From positions 496,001-560,000 of the forward strand of contig NZ_OGTP01000001.1 of the NCBI RefSeq assembly GCF_900258035.1: a DNA stretch of 64,000 bases, in the 5' to 3' direction. The DNA is from Caballeronia novacaledonica (lineage in GTDB: Bacteria; Pseudomonadota; Gammaproteobacteria; Burkholderiales; Burkholderiaceae). Positions 60,950 through 64,000 of the stretch are shown here, in pieces. The stretch's first letter is position 1; each line of letters opens with the position of its first letter. The notes under the pieces are model-generated. The model was not told where the DNA came from. It did no database searches and worked only from the letters and a program-made list of their open reading frames with translations. The position numbers were made by a program, and so were the translations under genes.

Positions 60950-62788
60950 ATGGGACACCATCCCCAGCAGGTTCCGCCCGCCGCGCTGCCCGTCGACGGG
61001 CGCGGCATGATCGGCAACATGAAGACGGCGGCGCTCGTGTCGCTGTGCGGCGAGATCGACTTCATGTGCTTTCCCCGCATCGATTCGCCCACGCTGTTCG
61101 CCGGACTGCTCGATCGCGAACGCGGCGGCGCCTTTTCGATCACGCCGCGCGCCCCCGGCGCCAACGTCAAGCAGATGTATCTGCCCGAAACGAACGTGCT
61201 GCTCACGCGTTTCATGACCGACGAAGGCGTGTGCGAACTGCTCGATCTGATGGCGGTCGCATCGAACGCGTCGCGCGCCGACGCACTGCCGAACTGCGTG
61301 TTGCGCATCGTGCGGGTCGTGTTCGGGCGCATGACGCTCGACGTGCGCTGCGATCCGCGCTTCGATTACGCGCGCGCGAAGCACACGGCGCGGACGGTTG
61401 AAAAGGGCATCGAATTCATCCGCGCCGACGGCTCGCCGCCCGTGCGTCTCATCGCGAGCGTGCCGATGACGATCGAAGCACACGGCGCGCGCGCCACGCT
61501 CGATTTCGAGGCGGGCGACAATGCCTGCTTCGCGCTCGGCGAAGCGGACGGACTCGCCGATGTCGAAGCGAATCACGAAGCGGTGCTCGCCGACACCATC
61601 GATTACTGGAAGGCGTGGTCGTCGCACTCGACGTATCGCGGGCGCTATCGCGAAGTCGTGTTGCGCTCGGCGCTGACGCTGAAGATACTGAGTTCGGAGG
61701 AATTCGGCGCGATCGTCGCCGCGCCGACCTTCGGCCTGCCCGAAGCGCAGGACGGTTCGCGCCGCTGGGATTATCGCTTCACCTGGATACGCGACGCCGC
61801 GTTCTCCGTGTACGCGCTGCTGCGCCTCGGCTACACCGGCGAGGCGGAACGCTTCATGAAATGGATCGCCGAGCGCAGCCGCGACTGCAGTTCGCACGGC
61901 CAGTTGCGCGTGATGTATTCCGTCGACGGCACCGACGCGCTCGCGGAAAGCGCCTTGACGAGCCTCGCGGGCGACGTGCCGGGACACGTCGTGGTCGGCA
62001 ACGAGGCGCGCGAACAAATCCAGCTCGACGTTTACGGCGCGCTGCTCGATTCGGTCTATCTCTACAACAAGTACGGCGCCGCCATTTCCTACGAAGGCTG
62101 GCGGCACGTCACGCGCACGGTCGATTACGTCGTCGAACACTGGCGCGAAGCCGACAACGGCATCTGGGAATTCCGCAACGGCACGCGTGCGCTGCTGCAT
62201 TCGCGCCTGATGTGCTGGGTGACGCTGGATCGCGCGCTGCGGCTTGCGGAGAAGCGCTCGCTGCCGGCGCCGCTCGCGAGCTGGTTCCATACGCGCGACG
62301 AGATTCATCGCGACATCCACGAACGGTTCTGGAACGACGACATCAAGAGCTTCGTGCAGACGCCGGACTCGGCCACGCTCGACGCCTCCGCGCTGATGAT
62401 GCCGCTCGTGCGCTTCATCGGCCCGAAAGATCCGCGCTGGATCGGCACGCTCGATGCGATCGGCCGCGACTTGCGCGTCGATCCGCTGATCTTCCGCTAT
62501 ACGCGCGGCTCGACGCTCGACGGTTTGCCCGGCACGGAAGGCGGTTTCTCCGCGTGCTCGTTCTGGTATGCGGAAGCGCTCGCGCGCGCGGGGCGTGTGG
62601 ACGAAGGGCGGCTCGTCTTCGAGAAGATGCTGGCGTATGCGAATCATGTCGGGCTGTTCTCGGAGGAAGTGGCGACGAACGGCGAGGCGCTCGGCAATTT
62701 TCCGCAGGCGCTGACCCATCTCGCGCTCATCAGCGCGGCGTATCAGCTCGACAGGAATCTCGATCGCGTGCACGTGCCCTGGACCTGA
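60950..62788 (+). CDS. Glycoside hydrolase family 15 protein (glucoamylase-like)
   Basis: A 612-residue cytoplasmic enzyme. The bacterial GH15 N-terminal beta-domain (about 1-240; GNMKTAALVSLCGEIDFMCFPRIDSPTLFAGLLD) is followed by an alpha/alpha barrel (about 245-612; RRWDYRFTWIRDAAFSVYALLRLG, DNGIWEFRN, EGGFSACSFWYAEALA). Family members hydrolyse alpha-glucosidic links in glucans or trehalose. GGGAG nine bases upstream supports ATG 60950; the in-frame extension upstream reads poorly. Confidence 0.9.
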   Translation: MGHHPQQVPPAALPVDGRGMIGNMKTAALVSLCGEIDFMCFPRIDSPTLFAGLLDRERGGAFSITPRAPGANVKQMYLPETNVLLTRFMTDEGVCELLDLMAVASNASRADALPNCVLRIVRVVFGRMTLDVRCDPRFDYARAKHTARTVEKGIEFIRADGSPPVRLIASVPMTIEAHGARATLDFEAGDNACFALGEADGLADVEANHEAVLADTIDYWKAWSSHSTYRGRYREVVLRSALTLKILSSEEFGAIVAAPTFGLPEAQDGSRRWDYRFTWIRDAAFSVYALLRLGYTGEAERFMKWIAERSRDCSSHGQLRVMYSVDGTDALAESALTSLAGDVPGHVVVGNEAREQIQLDVYGALLDSVYLYNKYGAAISYEGWRHVTRTVDYVVEHWREADNGIWEFRNGTRALLHSRLMCWVTLDRALRLAEKRSLPAPLASWFHTRDEIHRDIHERFWNDDIKSFVQTPDSATLDASALMMPLVRFIGPKDPRWIGTLDAIGRDLRVDPLIFRYTRGSTLDGLPGTEGGFSACSFWYAEALARAGRVDEGRLVFEKMLAYANHVGLFSEEVATNGEALGNFPQALTHLALISAAYQLDRNLDRVHVPWT

Positions 62789-62858
62789 TCAATCTGCATG
62801 AGCCATCGCGACGCTGTATTCTTTCTGTTCACGTCAAGCGCGAACCGAGGACGGGCGG

Positions 62859-63488
62859 ATGAACGGCAAGACGGTCATGGCGTGCATCGACGCGGCACAT
62901 GCGGCGCTCGAGGAACACGCCGATGAAATCGCCTCACTCGATCAGGCGATCGGCGACGGCGATCACATCATCAATCTGTTGCGCGGCATGGACGCGCTCG
63001 CCGCCATGCGCGCGCAGATCGAAGCCGAAGCCTTCGCGCCCGCGCTCAAGCTCGCCGCCACGAAAGTGCTGTCGACGGTCGGCGGCTCGTCGGGGCCGCT
63101 CTTCTTTTCGATGATGACGGGCATGGCGAAGACATCGACCGGCGATGACGGCGTCGTCGAATTTGCGCGTGCGTTCGCGGCGGGCGTCGAGGCTGTCGGA
63201 CAGCGCGGCAAGACGGGCACCGGCAGCAAGACGATGATGGACGTGCTCATTCCCGTCGCCGAACACTTCACGGCAATGGCCGATGCGGGCGCTTCGAAGC
63301 AGGAGGTTCTGGAAGCACTGCCGCGCATCGCGCAAGACAACATGCTCGCGACGCGCGACATGCTCGCCACGAAGGGACGCGCTTCGTTTCTCGGCGAGCG
63401 TTCGCGCGGTCATATCGATCCGGGCGCGCGATCGAGCCAGCTCATGATCGAAGCCGTTTGCGCGCGGCTCGCGCAAGGCGATGCGTGA
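62859..63488 (+). CDS. dhaL: Dihydroxyacetone kinase subunit DhaL
   Basis: A 209-residue ADP-binding subunit. Motifs [17 protein letters not shown] (metal-binding Asp residues), [13 protein letters not shown] and [16 protein letters not shown] fit DhaL. It transfers phosphate to dihydroxyacetone bound on DhaK. The order dhaL then dhaK is the reverse of the E. coli dhaKLM operon. They are 20 bases apart. Confidence 0.9.
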   Translation: MNGKTVMACIDAAHAALEEHADEIASLDQAIGDGDHIINLLRGMDALAAMRAQIEAEAFAPALKLAATKVLSTVGGSSGPLFFSMMTGMAKTSTGDDGVVEFARAFAAGVEAVGQRGKTGTGSKTMMDVLIPVAEHFTAMADAGASKQEVLEALPRIAQDNMLATRDMLATKGRASFLGERSRGHIDPGARSSQLMIEAVCARLAQGDA

Positions 63489-63508
63489 ACACAAAAGGAG
63501 CAGGGGAC

Positions 63509-64000
63509 ATGAAGAAGTTCGTCAATCGCGTCGATGACTATCTGACCGAAAGCCTCGCGGGTTTCGCGGCGGCGCATGCGGATCTCGTGACGGTCAGTTT
63601 CGATCCGCTGTATATCGTGCGCAAGGCGCTGAAGCCGGGCAAGGTCGCGATCATCTCGGGCGGCGGATCGGGGCACGAGCCGTTGCATGGCGGCTTCGTC
63701 GGACACGGCATGCTCGATGCCGCGTGTCCCGGCCAGGTCTTCACGTCGCCGACGCCCGATCAGATGCTGGCCGCCGCGCAGGCAGCGGACACGGGCGCGG
63801 GCGTATTGTTCATCGTGAAAAATTATTCAGGCGACCTGATGAACTTCGAGATGGCGTCCGAGCTGTGCGAGATGCCGAACGCGTCGGTGATCGTCAACGA
63901 CGATGTCGCCGTCGAGAATTCCAGCTTCACGACGGGACGGCGCGGTGTCGCGGGCACGGTGATCGTCGAGAAGCTCGTCGGCAGCTTCGCGGAAACCGGC
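63509..64000 (+). CDS. dhaK: Dihydroxyacetone kinase subunit DhaK, 5' part
   Basis: The first 164 residues of DhaK, cut by the window edge: [20 protein letters not shown], then [21 protein letters not shown], the substrate-binding glycine-rich segment, and [26 protein letters not shown]. The covalent-substrate His and the remainder lie beyond the window. AAGGAGCAGGGG precedes the ATG. Confidence 0.92.
   Translation, partial: MKKFVNRVDDYLTESLAGFAAAHADLVTVSFDPLYIVRKALKPGKVAIISGGGSGHEPLHGGFVGHGMLDAACPGQVFTSPTPDQMLAAAQAADTGAGVLFIVKNYSGDLMNFEMASELCEMPNASVIVNDDVAVENSSFTTGRRGVAGTVIVEKLVGSFAETG

Overview
The window is about 64 kb of GC-rich DNA from a Gram-negative betaproteobacterium. The gene set points to Burkholderiaceae, most likely near Paraburkholderia or Caballeronia, but this is inferred from gene content and codon use, not from a marker gene. 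Indicators are an intracellular polyhydroxyalkanoate depolymerase with a VCQPT active site, flhDC, 4-hydroxybenzoate hydroxylase, an mprF-acvB pair, an AcpA-type phosphatase, family-B DNA polymerase II, and many small lipoproteins. There is no rRNA or tRNA gene, no CRISPR array and no recognisable transposase or phage gene. The window is ordinary chromosomal backbone whose interest lies mostly in intergenic regulatory structure.

Layout. 0-7.4 kb: Crp/Fnr regulator, glutathione S-transferase, PHA depolymerase, then an EF-hand protein / OmpR-type regulator / histidine kinase operon and small secreted or DUF proteins. 7.4-14.8 kb: a probable uptake and catabolic unit with a beta-keto acid cleavage enzyme, a FadR-type GntR regulator, a four-gene ABC importer (binding protein, ATPase, two permeases) and an aldose-1-epimerase-like protein. 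TTGT-N3-ACAA palindromes lie beside the regulator. 14.9-17.3 kb: two divergent orphan receiver proteins and two small lipoproteins. 17.7-21.6 kb: translationally overlapping mprF and acvB, an aminoacyl-phosphatidylglycerol synthase/flippase with its probable hydrolase. 21.7-34.5 kb: mostly single-gene metabolic units (Ntn-hydrolase acylase, M20 peptidase, Ldh2-type dehydrogenase, NAD(P)-dependent epimerase, RidA, acid phosphatase, TauE permease, glucan debranching-type glycosidase).

34.5-47.6 kb: pobA, an aldo/keto reductase divergent from an AraC regulator, an ECF sigma/anti-sigma operon with a 46-residue lipoprotein in front, tiny secreted His/Tyr-rich proteins, an Rrf2 regulator, selD, a CDF metal transporter and a large MscS-type channel. 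47.6-50.4 kb: a purine nucleoside permease-like lipoprotein whose 5' end looks frameshifted. It is followed by an AT-richer 0.5-kb region before flhDC. That region holds a helically phased GTWACA array, a long hairpin and a GTTACA/TGTAAC palindrome. 50.4-64 kb: polB, an outer-membrane barrel built of two homologous halves, a ribosome-hibernation-like protein, a LysR (NhaR-like) regulator flanked by identical 17-bp putative operators, terC, a subtilisin-like protein lacking an evident catalytic serine, a CPA1 antiporter, a GH15 glucoamylase-like enzyme, and dhaL followed by dhaK cut by the window edge.

The strongest leads are the phased array upstream of flhDC, the duplicated operators around the LysR gene, the FadR-type operator set at the ABC locus, the subtilase-like protein and the duplicated barrel. 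All functional calls rest on reading motifs by eye; no database search was possible.
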